Positions 45,265 through 53,919 of a stretch of 64,000 bases of DNA are shown here, in pieces. The notes beneath the pieces were generated by a model. The model was given only the letters and a program-made list of their open reading frames with translations, searched no databases and was not told the DNA's origin. This stretch comes from Clostridia bacterium (lineage in GTDB: Bacteria; Bacillota; Clostridia; Oscillospirales; Acutalibacteraceae): assembly GCA_017466365.1 (NCBI GenBank), contig JAFTUG010000012.1, positions 62,001 through 126,000 of the forward strand, written 5' to 3'. The translations under genes were made by a program, and so were the position numbers. Every line of letters begins with the position of its first letter. Position 1 is the first letter of the stretch.

Positions 45265-45792
45265 TTATTTCAACCCGTATCTTGCACAGTAATCAAGAAC
45301 TATTTTTCTGAAATGCTCATGCTTAAAGCTGTTTCTTACATCCGTAACATCAACATAAGCACCCATTTGCAGATTCTGAATAACTGCTTCCGCAACAAAT
45401 GCCTCAAAGGCATAATCGTTTGAAAAAGCTTCTTCGATATCCGTGTTCATGGCTTGGTTGATACCGTTTATTGCTGAACGGTAAATGATGTTTTCTTTGC
45501 CTATAAGTCTGCCTGTTTCTTCGAGATGTCTTATACCGTCTATCATATCCGAAACGCTGATTCTGCCTTTGTATTCAATCGCTTTTTCACCGCCGTTAAG
45601 GATGAAATCAACCGTTGTTTCAAGCACCTTTGCCAAATCAGGCAAAACCGCAACATCAGGCAGAGTTTCGCCTCTTTCCCATTTGCTTACTGCTTGGAAC
45701 GATACACCGAGTCTTTCGCCTAATTCGTTTTGAGTAAGTCCTTTCATTTTTCGCAGCATTGAAATCTGTTCGCCTGCTTTTTCTATGTTCAT
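45265..45792 (-). CDS. XRE-family regulator with C-terminal domain
   Basis: 175 residues; CGGAGG before the ATG. HTH_3 domain in residues 5-65 (ISMLRKMKGLTQNELGERLGVSFQAVSKWERGETLPDVAVLPDLA), followed by a 100-residue helical domain of unknown ligand. A promoter TTTAAA-17-TATAAT lies upstream on the minus strand. A motif shared with the other XRE gene at 4847 is found at 45896-45920. Divergent from the aspS-gatC operon. Confidence 0.85.
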   Translation of the reverse strand: MNIEKAGEQISMLRKMKGLTQNELGERLGVSFQAVSKWERGETLPDVAVLPDLAKVLETTVDFILNGGEKAIEYKGRISVSDMIDGIRHLEETGRLIGKENIIYRSAINGINQAMNTDIEEAFSNDYAFEAFVAEAVIQNLQMGAYVDVTDVRNSFKHEHFRKIVLDYCARYGLK

Positions 45793-45895
45793 GGTAAAAC
45801 CTCCGTGAAAATTTTTTGAAGTACTTCGTTGTTTTTATTATATCACCGATGTGTGTATATTTAAATAACCGGATAATTGAAGCTTTTGTTGAAAA

Positions 45896-45920
45896 ATTCA
45901 ACCGAATGTTTCTCGGTTTT
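45896..45920. promoter_or_regulatory. Candidate XRE operator, second copy of the CCGAATRTTTC motif
   Basis: TTCAACCGAATGTTTCTCGG matches 4902-4920 except for one substitution and one inserted base. It lies about 110 bases before the XRE start and about 60 bases before the aspS promoter. Confidence 0.35.
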
Positions 45921-45978
45921 GGAGTTATTATATAATAAATACCTTATTAAAATCCTTGCATTTAGTTAAATTTGGTTG

Positions 45979-46006
45979 TTGACATTGAAGAAATTTTTGA
46001 TATAAT
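45979..46006 (+). promoter_or_regulatory. Strong promoter of the aspS-gatC operon
   Basis: TTGACA (45979-45984), 16-base spacer, TATAAT (46001-46006), both perfect matches to the sigma-A consensus. Confidence 0.85.
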
Positions 46007-46012
46007 AACTTG

Positions 46013-46217
46013 TGAAGCCCCGTCTTTTTCGGAAAGTTTAAAAGAGATAGCGCATCATAGGCTGAAAGTGCGCTTTAAATGAGTAGTAAGTACGGCAACA
46101 CTTCCTCGTATAAAAACAAAATATAAAGAGCGGATACCTTTTGGTATCAATACGGGTGGCACCGCGGGTAAATAATAACTCGTCCCGAGAATTGTAATGA
46201 TTCTCGGGGCGTTTTTG
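46013..46217 (+). ncRNA. T-box leader controlling aspS-gatC-gatA-gatB
   Basis: A leader of about 200 bases with AGAGA and GGCTGAAAG of stem I, the T-box GGGTGGCACCGCGGG (46154-46168) of the antiterminator, and a terminator CCCGAGAAT/ATTCTCGGG ending in a T-run (46183-46217). The T-box senses uncharged tRNA and lets the polymerase through when charging falls. The specifier codon is not resolved by eye; an Asn or Asp codon would fit the operon. Confidence 0.88.
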
Positions 46218-46268
46218 TTTTTATCATCATATATTAATTATGTAATTTCAGCATCGGAGGTATGGAAA

Positions 46269-48377
46269 ATGTATAGAACTCATCGTTGCAATGAAATAAG
46301 AGAAGCGCATATCGGTCAGGTTGTTCAGCTTGCAGGCTGGGTAGAGGTTATCCGTGACCACGGCGGCGTTCTTTTTGTTGATTTGCGTGACGAAACAGGC
46401 GTGACACAGGTTGTTGTTCACGACGAAAATCTTCTCAAGGGCGTAAGCAAAGAAACTGTTATTTCGGTTTCGGGCGAGGTTACAAAGCGTGATGAAAGCA
46501 CGGTTAACCCCAAAATCGAAACGGGTCTTGTTGAGCTTGTTGCCGATTCTCTTGAGGTTCTCGGTGTATGCAGCAGAGATTTGCCCTTTGAAATCGGTTC
46601 AAATGATACAAACGAGAATATCCGTCTTAAACACAGATTTCTTGATTTGAGAAATTCCGACCTTCATAATAATATTATTCTCCGTTCAAAGGTTATCGGT
46701 CATATGCGCCGCCTTATGGAGGAGAGGGGATTCCTTGATATTCAGACTCCCATTCTTACCGCATCATCACCTGAAGGCGCAAGAGACTTCCTTGTTCCCA
46801 GCCGTAAGCATCCCGGTAAGTTTTACGCTCTTCCCCAGGCACCGCAGCAGTTTAAGCAGCTTCTTATGGTATCGGGCTTTGATAAATATTATCAGATAGC
46901 TCCTTGCTTCAGAGATGAGGACGCCCGTGCTGACCGTTCGCCCGGTGAATTCTATCAGCTCGACTTTGAAATGGCTTTCTCCACCCAGGAGGAGGTTCTC
47001 AAGGTGTGCGAAGATGTTGTAAGCAACGTTTTCCGCACTTTCTCGGATAAGAAGATTACCGAAACACCGTTCAGATGCATTCCCTACAGAGAGGCAATGG
47101 CAAAATACGGCTCGGATAAACCCGACCTTCGCAACCCTCTTATTATCTGTGACCTCACAGACCTTTTCAAGAGAGTTAAGTTCAAGCCCTTTATGAATAA
47201 GCCCGTAAGAGGCATTGTTGCGCCCTGCAAGAACGAAAGATGGTTCTTTGATAAGTCACTCAATTTTGCTACAAAGCAGGCGAAGATGGCAGGTCTTGCA
47301 CATATCACTCTTCTCAATGCAGAGACCTATGAATTTAAGGATGACCCCATCGTAAAGGTTCTCACAGATGATGAAAAGAGAGAAATCGTTGAGCTTACAG
47401 GTGTTAAGGAAGGCGAAACAATCTTCTTTATCTGCGATACAATTTCCGATGTTGCAGATAAGAACGCAGGTGTTATCCGCACATGGCTCGGCAATGAGCT
47501 TGACCTTATAAACAAGGATTCGTTTGAATTCTGCTTCGTTGTTGACTTCCCCATGTATGAGCGTGACGAAACAACGGATAAGATTATCTTTACTCATAAC
47601 CCGTTCTCAATGCCTCAAGGCGGTCTTAAGGCTCTTGAGACAATGGATCCCTGCGAAATTCTTGCTTATCAGTATGACCTTGTATGCAACGGTATTGAGC
47701 TTGCATCGGGTGCAGTAAGAAACCACAGCCCCGAAATTATGAGAAAAGCCTTTGAAATTGCAGGCTACAGCGAGGATGAGGTTGAAAAGAGATTCAGCGC
47801 ACTTTATAACGCATTCCAGTTCGGCGCACCTCCCCATGCAGGTATGGCACCCGGTGTTGACAGAATTGTAATGCTTCTTGCAGATACAGAAACCATCAGA
47901 GACGTTATTGCATTCCCCCTTGACGGTACTGCACAGGATCAGATGCTCGGTGCACCCGGCGAGGTTACGGAGCTTCAGCTTTATGAAGCAAATGTCAGCA
48001 TCAGAGGCAAGGGCAGCGTTGAAACCCTCGGTTCTGAAGGCGGAGATGCATCTGCATTCGCTTCAACCGTTAAGTCATCAAAGGCGGGTGTTGTTTCAAC
48101 AAAGAGCAAGCTTGATTCTCTTGAATCCGTTAACGAAATCGCTTTCACAGCCGAAGAAAAGAAAGCTATGGAAAAGATTTTCGGCGATATGAAGAAGAGC
48201 GAAGAAGCTCTTGGAAAGATTGATACAGAGAATGTTGAGGCGATGATTTACGTTATGCCCATGACCAATGTTCTCCGTGATGATAAACGTGAACAGCCGT
48301 TTGAACGCAAGGACCTTCTTGCAGGCGCTCCCCAGAGCACGGAAGACAGCTGGCAGGTTCCCAGACTTGTAAAGTGA
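46269..48377 (+). CDS. aspS-gatC: Aspartyl-tRNA synthetase fused to GatC
   Basis: 702 residues from the ATG at 46269 (GGAGG at 46256-46260); the longer open frame begins inside the T-box terminator. Residues 1-580 are a full bacterial AspRS: anticodon-binding OB fold, motif 2 FRDEDARADRSPGEFYQLD, the bacterial insertion domain, and motif 3 GMAPGVDRIVMLLAD. His31 in RDHGGVLFVDLRD marks non-discriminating AspRS, which charges both tRNA-Asp and tRNA-Asn with Asp. After a Ser/Gly-rich linker (581-621) comes a complete GatC (622-702) with FTAEEKKAMEKIF, GKIDTENVEAMIYV, NVLRDD and DSWQVPRLV. The fusion would tether the synthetase to the amidotransferase. gatA follows 10 bases after the stop. Confidence 0.95.
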   Translation: MYRTHRCNEIREAHIGQVVQLAGWVEVIRDHGGVLFVDLRDETGVTQVVVHDENLLKGVSKETVISVSGEVTKRDESTVNPKIETGLVELVADSLEVLGVCSRDLPFEIGSNDTNENIRLKHRFLDLRNSDLHNNIILRSKVIGHMRRLMEERGFLDIQTPILTASSPEGARDFLVPSRKHPGKFYALPQAPQQFKQLLMVSGFDKYYQIAPCFRDEDARADRSPGEFYQLDFEMAFSTQEEVLKVCEDVVSNVFRTFSDKKITETPFRCIPYREAMAKYGSDKPDLRNPLIICDLTDLFKRVKFKPFMNKPVRGIVAPCKNERWFFDKSLNFATKQAKMAGLAHITLLNAETYEFKDDPIVKVLTDDEKREIVELTGVKEGETIFFICDTISDVADKNAGVIRTWLGNELDLINKDSFEFCFVVDFPMYERDETTDKIIFTHNPFSMPQGGLKALETMDPCEILAYQYDLVCNGIELASGAVRNHSPEIMRKAFEIAGYSEDEVEKRFSALYNAFQFGAPPHAGMAPGVDRIVMLLADTETIRDVIAFPLDGTAQDQMLGAPGEVTELQLYEANVSIRGKGSVETLGSEGGDASAFASTVKSSKAGVVSTKSKLDSLESVNEIAFTAEEKKAMEKIFGDMKKSEEALGKIDTENVEAMIYVMPMTNVLRDDKREQPFERKDLLAGAPQSTEDSWQVPRLVK

Positions 48378-48387
48378 GGTGCTGAAA

Positions 48388-49578
48388 ATGAGTTATTATA
48401 TCAATGAAATAAATAAAGCAGGAAAAATCGCGGTTGACGATACAATTCTCGTTAAAGATGTTCCTGCAACTGCAGGTTCAAAAATGCTTGAAAACTTCAA
48501 GCCTCTTTTCAGCGCAGAAGCCGTTGAAAGACTTGAAAAGGCAGGCTATGCAATTTCAGGTAAAACAAATGTCGGCGAATTCGGTCTTGACCTTCTCGGC
48601 GAATTCTCAAGCTTTGAAGCAGTAACCGAAAACGGCAATCTTGCAGGTGCTGCAGCATCGCTTGTTGCAAAGGGCGAGATCAAGGCAGCTCTTAACGTTG
48701 ACCTCAACGGCGCACCCAGACGTGCAGCTGCTGTTTCAGGTGTTGACTTTATAAAGCCTACCTACGGCACAGTTTCGCGCTATGGTATCATCGCTTGTGC
48801 TTGCTCGGGAGAGCAGATAGGTGTTACCGCTTCAAATGCCGCAGATATGAAAGAGATTCTTTCGGCTATCGCAGGACATGACGATAAAGACGGCACAAGC
48901 CTTCCCGCTGAAAAATATGAATATTCACTTGATGAAAATGTTTCGGCAATGGAAATCTGCATCGTAAAAGAGCTTTATGATGCTGCAAGTGCCGAAGTTA
49001 AGGCAAATATCGATGCCTATGCAAAGAAGCTTGAAGCTCTCGGCGCAAAGGTTGAAACCGTTTCTCTTGATATCGTTTCCGATGTTCAAACCGCATGGCA
49101 GATTCTTATGTCGGCTGAAACAACAAACAACCTTTCAAGATTTGACGGCGTTAAGTACGGATACAGAACTCCCGAATATAAAAATATCGATGAGCTCTAT
49201 GTAAAGAGCAGAAGCGAAAGCATGAACTTCCTTACAAAGGCAACAATCATCTACGGTTCGGACGTTCTTTCAAAGGGCAGATACGAAAACTGCTACGATA
49301 AGGCACTCCGTATCAGAAGAATTGCTTGTGATAAGACAAGAGAAATTCTCGCATCATACGATGCAATCCTTGCTCCCGCATGCGGAAAGGCAAGCTATCA
49401 GTCTTATGATATCCTTGAAGCTTTCGGAAAGGTGTTTGAAGAAAGCCTTTACACGGCAATTCCGAGCATAACAGGTATGCCGGCGGTTGTTACAAAGGGT
49501 GTTCAGCTTATCGCCGATTCATATAAAGAGAGCGTTCTTTTAAGTATCGCTCATACCGTTGAAGGAATGGAGGCATAA
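48388..49578 (+). CDS. gatA: GatA-like subunit lacking the amidase serines
   Basis: 396 residues from the ATG at 48388 (GAGGTG upstream), against about 485 in normal GatA. It aligns with GatA from ILVKDVPATAGSKML onward, through GKTNVGEF, IKPTYGTVSRYG, IAGHDDKDGTS, RFDGVKYGYRTPEY and ITGMPAV. The first 60 or so residues are missing. The catalytic Lys is kept (K23), but the GGSSGGSA segment has become NLAGAAAS, replacing the cis-Ser by Leu85, and DTGGSIRQPA has become DLNGAPRRAA, replacing the nucleophile Ser by Ala109 (codon 48712-48714). It should not hydrolyse glutamine. Its frame is intact and its codon use is like that of its neighbours, so it is not a decaying gene. Confidence 0.88.
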   Translation: MSYYINEINKAGKIAVDDTILVKDVPATAGSKMLENFKPLFSAEAVERLEKAGYAISGKTNVGEFGLDLLGEFSSFEAVTENGNLAGAAASLVAKGEIKAALNVDLNGAPRRAAAVSGVDFIKPTYGTVSRYGIIACACSGEQIGVTASNAADMKEILSAIAGHDDKDGTSLPAEKYEYSLDENVSAMEICIVKELYDAASAEVKANIDAYAKKLEALGAKVETVSLDIVSDVQTAWQILMSAETTNNLSRFDGVKYGYRTPEYKNIDELYVKSRSESMNFLTKATIIYGSDVLSKGRYENCYDKALRIRRIACDKTREILASYDAILAPACGKASYQSYDILEAFGKVFEESLYTAIPSITGMPAVVTKGVQLIADSYKESVLLSIAHTVEGMEA

Positions 49579-49581
49579 AAG

Positions 49582-50994
49582 ATGAAATACGAACTTGTTA
49601 TAGGTCTTGAAACTCATGTTGAGCTTTCAACAGACTCAAAGCTTTTCTGCTCCTGCGGCGGTCATTCAAGCCCCAAAGAGCCCAACGACTGCGTATGCCC
49701 TGCCTGCAGCGGTATGCCCGGTATGCTCCCCGTAACAAATAAGCACGCAATTGAGCTTGCCGTTAAAGCAGGATTTATGCTCAACTGCAAAATTAATCAG
49801 TATACAACCTTTGATAAAAAGAGCTACTATTATCCCGACCTTCCCTGCGCTTACCAGATAACGCAGTGGTTTCATCCCGTTTGTGTTGAGGGCAGCGTTG
49901 ATATCGGCGGCAGACAGATCGGCATTAAGCAGATTCATGTTGAAGAAGACGCAGGCAAGCTTGTTCACGATGAAGCAACAAACACTTCATTCGTTGACTA
50001 TAACCGCACAAGCGTTCCTCTTATAGAAATCGTAAGCAAGCCTGATTTCCGTTCATCGGATGAGGTTATTGCTTACCTTAAGAAGCTTAAATCAAGCCTT
50101 CAGTTTGCAGGTATTTCCGAATGTGAAGAAGGCGCAATGAGATGCGACGTTAATATTTCCGTTCGTCCCGAAGGTTCAAACGAACTCGGTGTTCGTTCCG
50201 AAATCAAGAACATGAGCTCACTTTCCGAAATCAAGGATGCAATTGAATTTGAGAAGGTTCGTCACGTTGATGCAATTGAGCGCCATACCGAAATGCTCGT
50301 TCAGGAAACACGCCGCTGGGATGACGTTAAGAGACGCACATTCCCCATGAGAAACAAGGAAACTGCGGCTGATTACCGTTATTTCCCCGATCCCAACCTC
50401 ATGCCTATTATCATTGATGATGAATGGCTTGATAAGATAAAGGCAAGCATGCCCGCAACCTCCGAGGAAAAGACAAAATATTATGAGGATATGGGCATTG
50501 CAACAAAGGAAGCATCTGTTCTTTCTTCGGACAGAAAGCTCTCCGATATGTTTGATAAGGTTGTTGCAATGGGCAGAAGCCCCAAGGCTGTTGCAGGCTG
50601 GATTCTCACAGAGTGTATGGGTCAGATGAAACGTCTTGAACTTGATTCACTTGATATCAGCCCCGAAAAGCTTGCAAGAATTATCGAGCTTGCAGAGAGC
50701 GGTGAAATAACCCGTGCGGCAGGCAAGAAGATCCTTTCAGCAGTATTTGAAAACGATGTTGATGTTGATAAATTCTGCGAAGAAAACGGACTCAATGCCA
50801 AGGTTGATGAATCTTTCATTTCCGATACGGTTAACCGTGTTATTGCCGAAAATGAAAAGGCAGTTGCAGACTACAAGAGCGGTAAAACAAAGGCTGCACA
50901 GGCACTTTTCGGAAGCGTTATGAAGGAACTCAAGGGCACAGGCGACCCCGCAGTTATCAGAACACTTCTTGAAGAAAAACTCAAGAGTCTTTAA
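49582..50994 (+). CDS. gatB: Asp/Glu-tRNA amidotransferase subunit B
   Basis: 470 residues; GGAGG lies within the end of gatA. The transferase domain is intact: VIGLETHVELSTDSKLFC, the zinc-type Cys cluster CSC...CVCPACSGMPG, YYYPDLPCAYQITQW, IHVEEDAGKLVHDE and VDYNRTSVPLIEIVS. The C-terminal YqeY-like tail (QALFGSVMKELKG) that contacts the tRNA is present. GatB activates the carboxyl of Asp-tRNA-Asn or Glu-tRNA-Gln and adds ammonia. Last gene of the T-box operon. Confidence 0.95.
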   Translation: MKYELVIGLETHVELSTDSKLFCSCGGHSSPKEPNDCVCPACSGMPGMLPVTNKHAIELAVKAGFMLNCKINQYTTFDKKSYYYPDLPCAYQITQWFHPVCVEGSVDIGGRQIGIKQIHVEEDAGKLVHDEATNTSFVDYNRTSVPLIEIVSKPDFRSSDEVIAYLKKLKSSLQFAGISECEEGAMRCDVNISVRPEGSNELGVRSEIKNMSSLSEIKDAIEFEKVRHVDAIERHTEMLVQETRRWDDVKRRTFPMRNKETAADYRYFPDPNLMPIIIDDEWLDKIKASMPATSEEKTKYYEDMGIATKEASVLSSDRKLSDMFDKVVAMGRSPKAVAGWILTECMGQMKRLELDSLDISPEKLARIIELAESGEITRAAGKKILSAVFENDVDVDKFCEENGLNAKVDESFISDTVNRVIAENEKAVADYKSGKTKAAQALFGSVMKELKGTGDPAVIRTLLEEKLKSL

Positions 50995-51016
50995 TAAATG
51001 ATTATAGGGAACGTCG

Positions 51017-51052
51017 GAAGGGAGGCACTTCATAAGGAAGTTGCCTCCCTTC
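51017..51052 (+). terminator. Terminator of the aspS-gatC-gatA-gatB operon
   Basis: Long stem GAAGGGAGGCA-CTTC/GAAG-TTGCCTCCCTTC followed by AGTTTTTG. Confidence 0.88.
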
Positions 51053-51118
51053 AGTTTTTGTAGAAAGTCGGAATGATTGAATTGTAAGGATTATCAATCT
51101 GTTACGGAGGTTTACAAA

Positions 51119-51374
51119 ATGAAGACTTTTATTATGGCAACATTGAACCGCAGGAATGCTGTTCGGAATTAAATGTGAATTAAAGAAAAAGTTAAACTCT
51201 CTTACAGAAAAAGAAGAATCATTAACTTCAAGGTTAAGCGGTGAAGAAAAAGATTTGTTCGTAGCCTACACAAGTACATATAACGATTTTCTGACCGTCA
51301 GTATAGCCGATAGTTTTATTTTAGGTTTTCGGCTTGGGGCAAAGTTTACACACAACACATTTGTTACTGATTGA
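51119..51374 (+). pseudogene. DUF6809-like gene broken by frameshifts
   Basis: A good ribosome site (CGGAGG) precedes an ATG that reads into a stop after 17 codons. The next frame (from 51121) gives DFYYGNIEPQECCSELN, the usual start of DUF6809 proteins, and a third frame (from about 51165) gives CELKKKLNSLTEKEE through ILGFRLGAKF, the family's C-terminal half. At least two frameshifts are needed to join them. DUF6809 genes are typical passengers of Clostridia mobile elements. Confidence 0.65.
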
Positions 51375-51388
51375 AAGTAGTTATAGTT

Positions 51389-51766
51389 ATGAATAAATCC
51401 TCTCTTGAACAAAACGGCAGCACATACAGAACGGTTGTAGATTACAGAATACCTAATATTAAATTGTCTGCCGAATCAAGCAATCCGCTCGGTATATGGG
51501 GACTGAAACGTAAAGATTATCTTATGAAACACAAACGAGTTCAATTTAACATTATGCTTATGAACGGCACGTTGTGGACTCATCTTGCAGAGATTGATGA
51601 ACAGGCATCTGCTATGTTCTCTCAGCTGGAAGAACAGATGAAAGTTAATGAGGACATAACAGAAAAGCTTAAGGCAGATGGCCAAATGGAGTGGATTGCC
51701 CGTATGAATAACATAGAAGAGAGGGCAAGAGAGGATGTTAATCACGAGCTGATTTTCACGGCATAA
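51389..51766 (+). CDS. TnpV-family transposon-encoded protein
   Basis: 125 residues. The pattern NPLGIWGLKRKDYLMKHKR, TLWTHLAEIDEQA, EKLKADGQMEWIARMNNI and NHELIF is that of TnpV proteins carried by Clostridia transposons. There is no good ribosome site before the ATG at 51389 and no recombinase next to it, so it is probably a left-over of an old insertion after gatB. Confidence 0.75.
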   Translation: MNKSSLEQNGSTYRTVVDYRIPNIKLSAESSNPLGIWGLKRKDYLMKHKRVQFNIMLMNGTLWTHLAEIDEQASAMFSQLEEQMKVNEDITEKLKADGQMEWIARMNNIEERAREDVNHELIFTA

Positions 51767-51783
51767 ATACATCTTGAAATTAC

Positions 51784-51824
51784 AATCAGGTGCAACGGGA
51801 TTTAACTCCTGCTGCACCTGATTT
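51784..51824. terminator. Hairpin after the TnpV gene
   Basis: Stem AATCAGGTGCA/TGCACCTGATT with a 19-base loop followed by TTATCTTTTT. Confidence 0.65.
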
Positions 51825-51930
51825 TATCTTTTTATGCTATGTTTTTCTGTGGGGTGTCAGGGGTGAAAACCCCTTAATTGCGGATCTGAATGTACAAATC
51901 AACTGCTCGTTAAGACAAATGTCATAAAAA

Positions 51931-53919
51931 TCAGTACCCGTATTCGGGGTAAATGTAATCTTCGCTCCATATGCAATTTTCGGTTGTTATATCTTCGAGA
52001 AACATGAAACATGATGTTTCCCAATAACCGAAAGTGCAGTCGGTGAAACGTAGTGTGCAGTTATCGGTTTTTTCAAAGTAACCGAAGCCGTCGGAATCTG
52101 TAAGAGTGCAGTTCGTGAATTCAAATGTGCCGTATGCATCAGCAACATTCATCGGACCGTTTGAACAATCTCGGATAGTGCTGTTGCTGACATAAATATT
52201 TCCTGTTCCTTTGTTTGCTCCGATTCCGTAAACACCGCAGCCGTAGAGGTCCATTGATTTAAGTTTTATATTTTGACATTCCGAAAAATTCAGAACATTG
52301 CCCGAGCAGTCACCTGTTTCGGTGTGTCCCATAGTTATACCTGACAAACCGAAGTCACGGCAGTTTTCAAAATTCAGCACTGCGGCGTATCTTGGCGTGA
52401 CAACAAGCTCCGTATCTGCGAAATTATCTGTTTCACCCGTAATATACAGGTTTGATACATCGGTTATAATAACCTCTGCGCCGTCAAAACATTCACGAAG
52501 CTTAACATAGTCATGTGAATCGTTCCAATTTTCGCTCTGCGTTTCCCAAACTTCAGATATGAAAGAGCTCATATTGTAATAACCCTTTTTAATAACTATA
52601 TTTGTGTTTGGGGATACGGCATTAAGAAACTCTTCAACCGAACTGACCGAAACAGTCTTCATCGGTATGCCGTTTTCGTTTGCCGAGAAAACAGAATCCG
52701 TTTTACCGTCATAAGAAAGAAGAAGATTTTCGGGGTCTGTCGGCACGGCAAAAGTGTTGTTTCCTCTGTAAAGCAGACCCATATCCGTTTTGCTGACCTG
52801 CTTGATTTCACCGTTTTTAAGGCTGAATACGCACAGAATCATCTGTCGGTCTTCCGCTTCGCTTTCCTCGCTGAATACATAGAGGAAGCTGTCACCGTCT
52901 GCAGTTTTGACATAATACGGATTCAGGTCATAAGCAAACCAGTCCACCTCATAGTTTGAGTTTTCCGAAAATATGCCGAGTGTGTAATAAAATCTGTCGT
53001 CATAGTCGTAGCTGCCCGAAACGATAAGCTCTTCCGCTTTGTTATCGCCTGTAATATCAGTAAAAAACGATGATGACAAAGGCAGACTGACAATATATGC
53101 ATCGGGCACGGCAGTATATTTTTCGTTGAACAAATCAGGATATTCCGCAAAGGTAACGGTTGCAGTCTGTATGCCGAAATTAGTGGGAGCAATATTGCCG
53201 GGATTAAAATAAAATGTTATGCCGTTATAGTCAAGTATCCAAGTAATATCTTCTTCTGGTGTGCTTTCAAAATAATCGGGAATAGCTGTTTCACCGTTAA
53301 ATTCTCCCTGCCACATACGGCTTGTTACTTCTTTTTCAACGGTTGCAGGGAGTTTTGTAATATCCGTCACAACATCGGAAAGAGCAAGCACTTTTCCGCT
53401 TTCAGTGTCGTAATTCAGACTGTTGAAAGAACGGAAGCTTTCCGTAGCGTTGTAATCTTCAAGAATACTTACCGCAACGCTGTCTGCACGGCGTACCTGA
53501 ACATCAAGCGTTGAAACATAGGTTGAAAAAGCTTCGCCGTTGTTCAAAAAATCCTCTTTTGCATCAACAATGAAATTATCTTTTTCTTCTTCCATTGTTC
53601 TCTTTCGCATAACAGAGGTTTCAATGAGAGCTTTGGCAAGATGCGGATAATCTTTCTCCGTTGATTTATCAAGGGTAACATCTGTGTATTCGCTTCTTAC
53701 GAGCATTTCGGGATAATCTTTATACCACTCATAATGAGAGATATATTCTTTGTTGAGTGAAAGAACAGTAATATCTTTATTTGTTTCATTTTCGGCAGTT
53801 TGTGTTGTTTCGTTCGGAGCACCCTCCTGCGGAGACTCTTCTCCGCAGGAGGGAAAAGCAACAAAGAAACACAACGTCAATAATATGCCGATAATTCTTT
53901 TTAACTTATCCATTATCAT
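51931..53919 (-). CDS. Lipoprotein with RsiV/DUF3298-like and beta-helix domains
   Basis: 662 residues; the ATG overlaps the stop of the upstream lipoprotein gene (TGATG) with AAAGGA in front. Lipobox FPSC at about 22-25, then an Asn/Thr-rich linker. Residues 50-270 resemble the DUF3298/RsiV extracellular domain (NSLNYDTESGKVLALSDVVTD, GITFYFNPGNIAPTNFG). A middle segment has an EF-hand-like FTDITGDNKAEELIV. From about 440 a right-handed parallel beta-helix follows (NCRDFGLSGITMGHTETGDCSGN, IYVSNSTIRDCSNG). Last gene of the SPFH operon; substrate unknown. Confidence 0.7.
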   Translation of the reverse strand: MIMDKLKRIIGILLTLCFFVAFPSCGEESPQEGAPNETTQTAENETNKDITVLSLNKEYISHYEWYKDYPEMLVRSEYTDVTLDKSTEKDYPHLAKALIETSVMRKRTMEEEKDNFIVDAKEDFLNNGEAFSTYVSTLDVQVRRADSVAVSILEDYNATESFRSFNSLNYDTESGKVLALSDVVTDITKLPATVEKEVTSRMWQGEFNGETAIPDYFESTPEEDITWILDYNGITFYFNPGNIAPTNFGIQTATVTFAEYPDLFNEKYTAVPDAYIVSLPLSSSFFTDITGDNKAEELIVSGSYDYDDRFYYTLGIFSENSNYEVDWFAYDLNPYYVKTADGDSFLYVFSEESEAEDRQMILCVFSLKNGEIKQVSKTDMGLLYRGNNTFAVPTDPENLLLSYDGKTDSVFSANENGIPMKTVSVSSVEEFLNAVSPNTNIVIKKGYYNMSSFISEVWETQSENWNDSHDYVKLRECFDGAEVIITDVSNLYITGETDNFADTELVVTPRYAAVLNFENCRDFGLSGITMGHTETGDCSGNVLNFSECQNIKLKSMDLYGCGVYGIGANKGTGNIYVSNSTIRDCSNGPMNVADAYGTFEFTNCTLTDSDGFGYFEKTDNCTLRFTDCTFGYWETSCFMFLEDITTENCIWSEDYIYPEYGY

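Noticed and set aside
48388-49578. GatA as a decaying pseudogene
   Set aside because: The frame is intact, the ribosome site and operon position are good, and conserved segments around the lost serines are kept; neutral decay would not target the catalytic residues so selectively.
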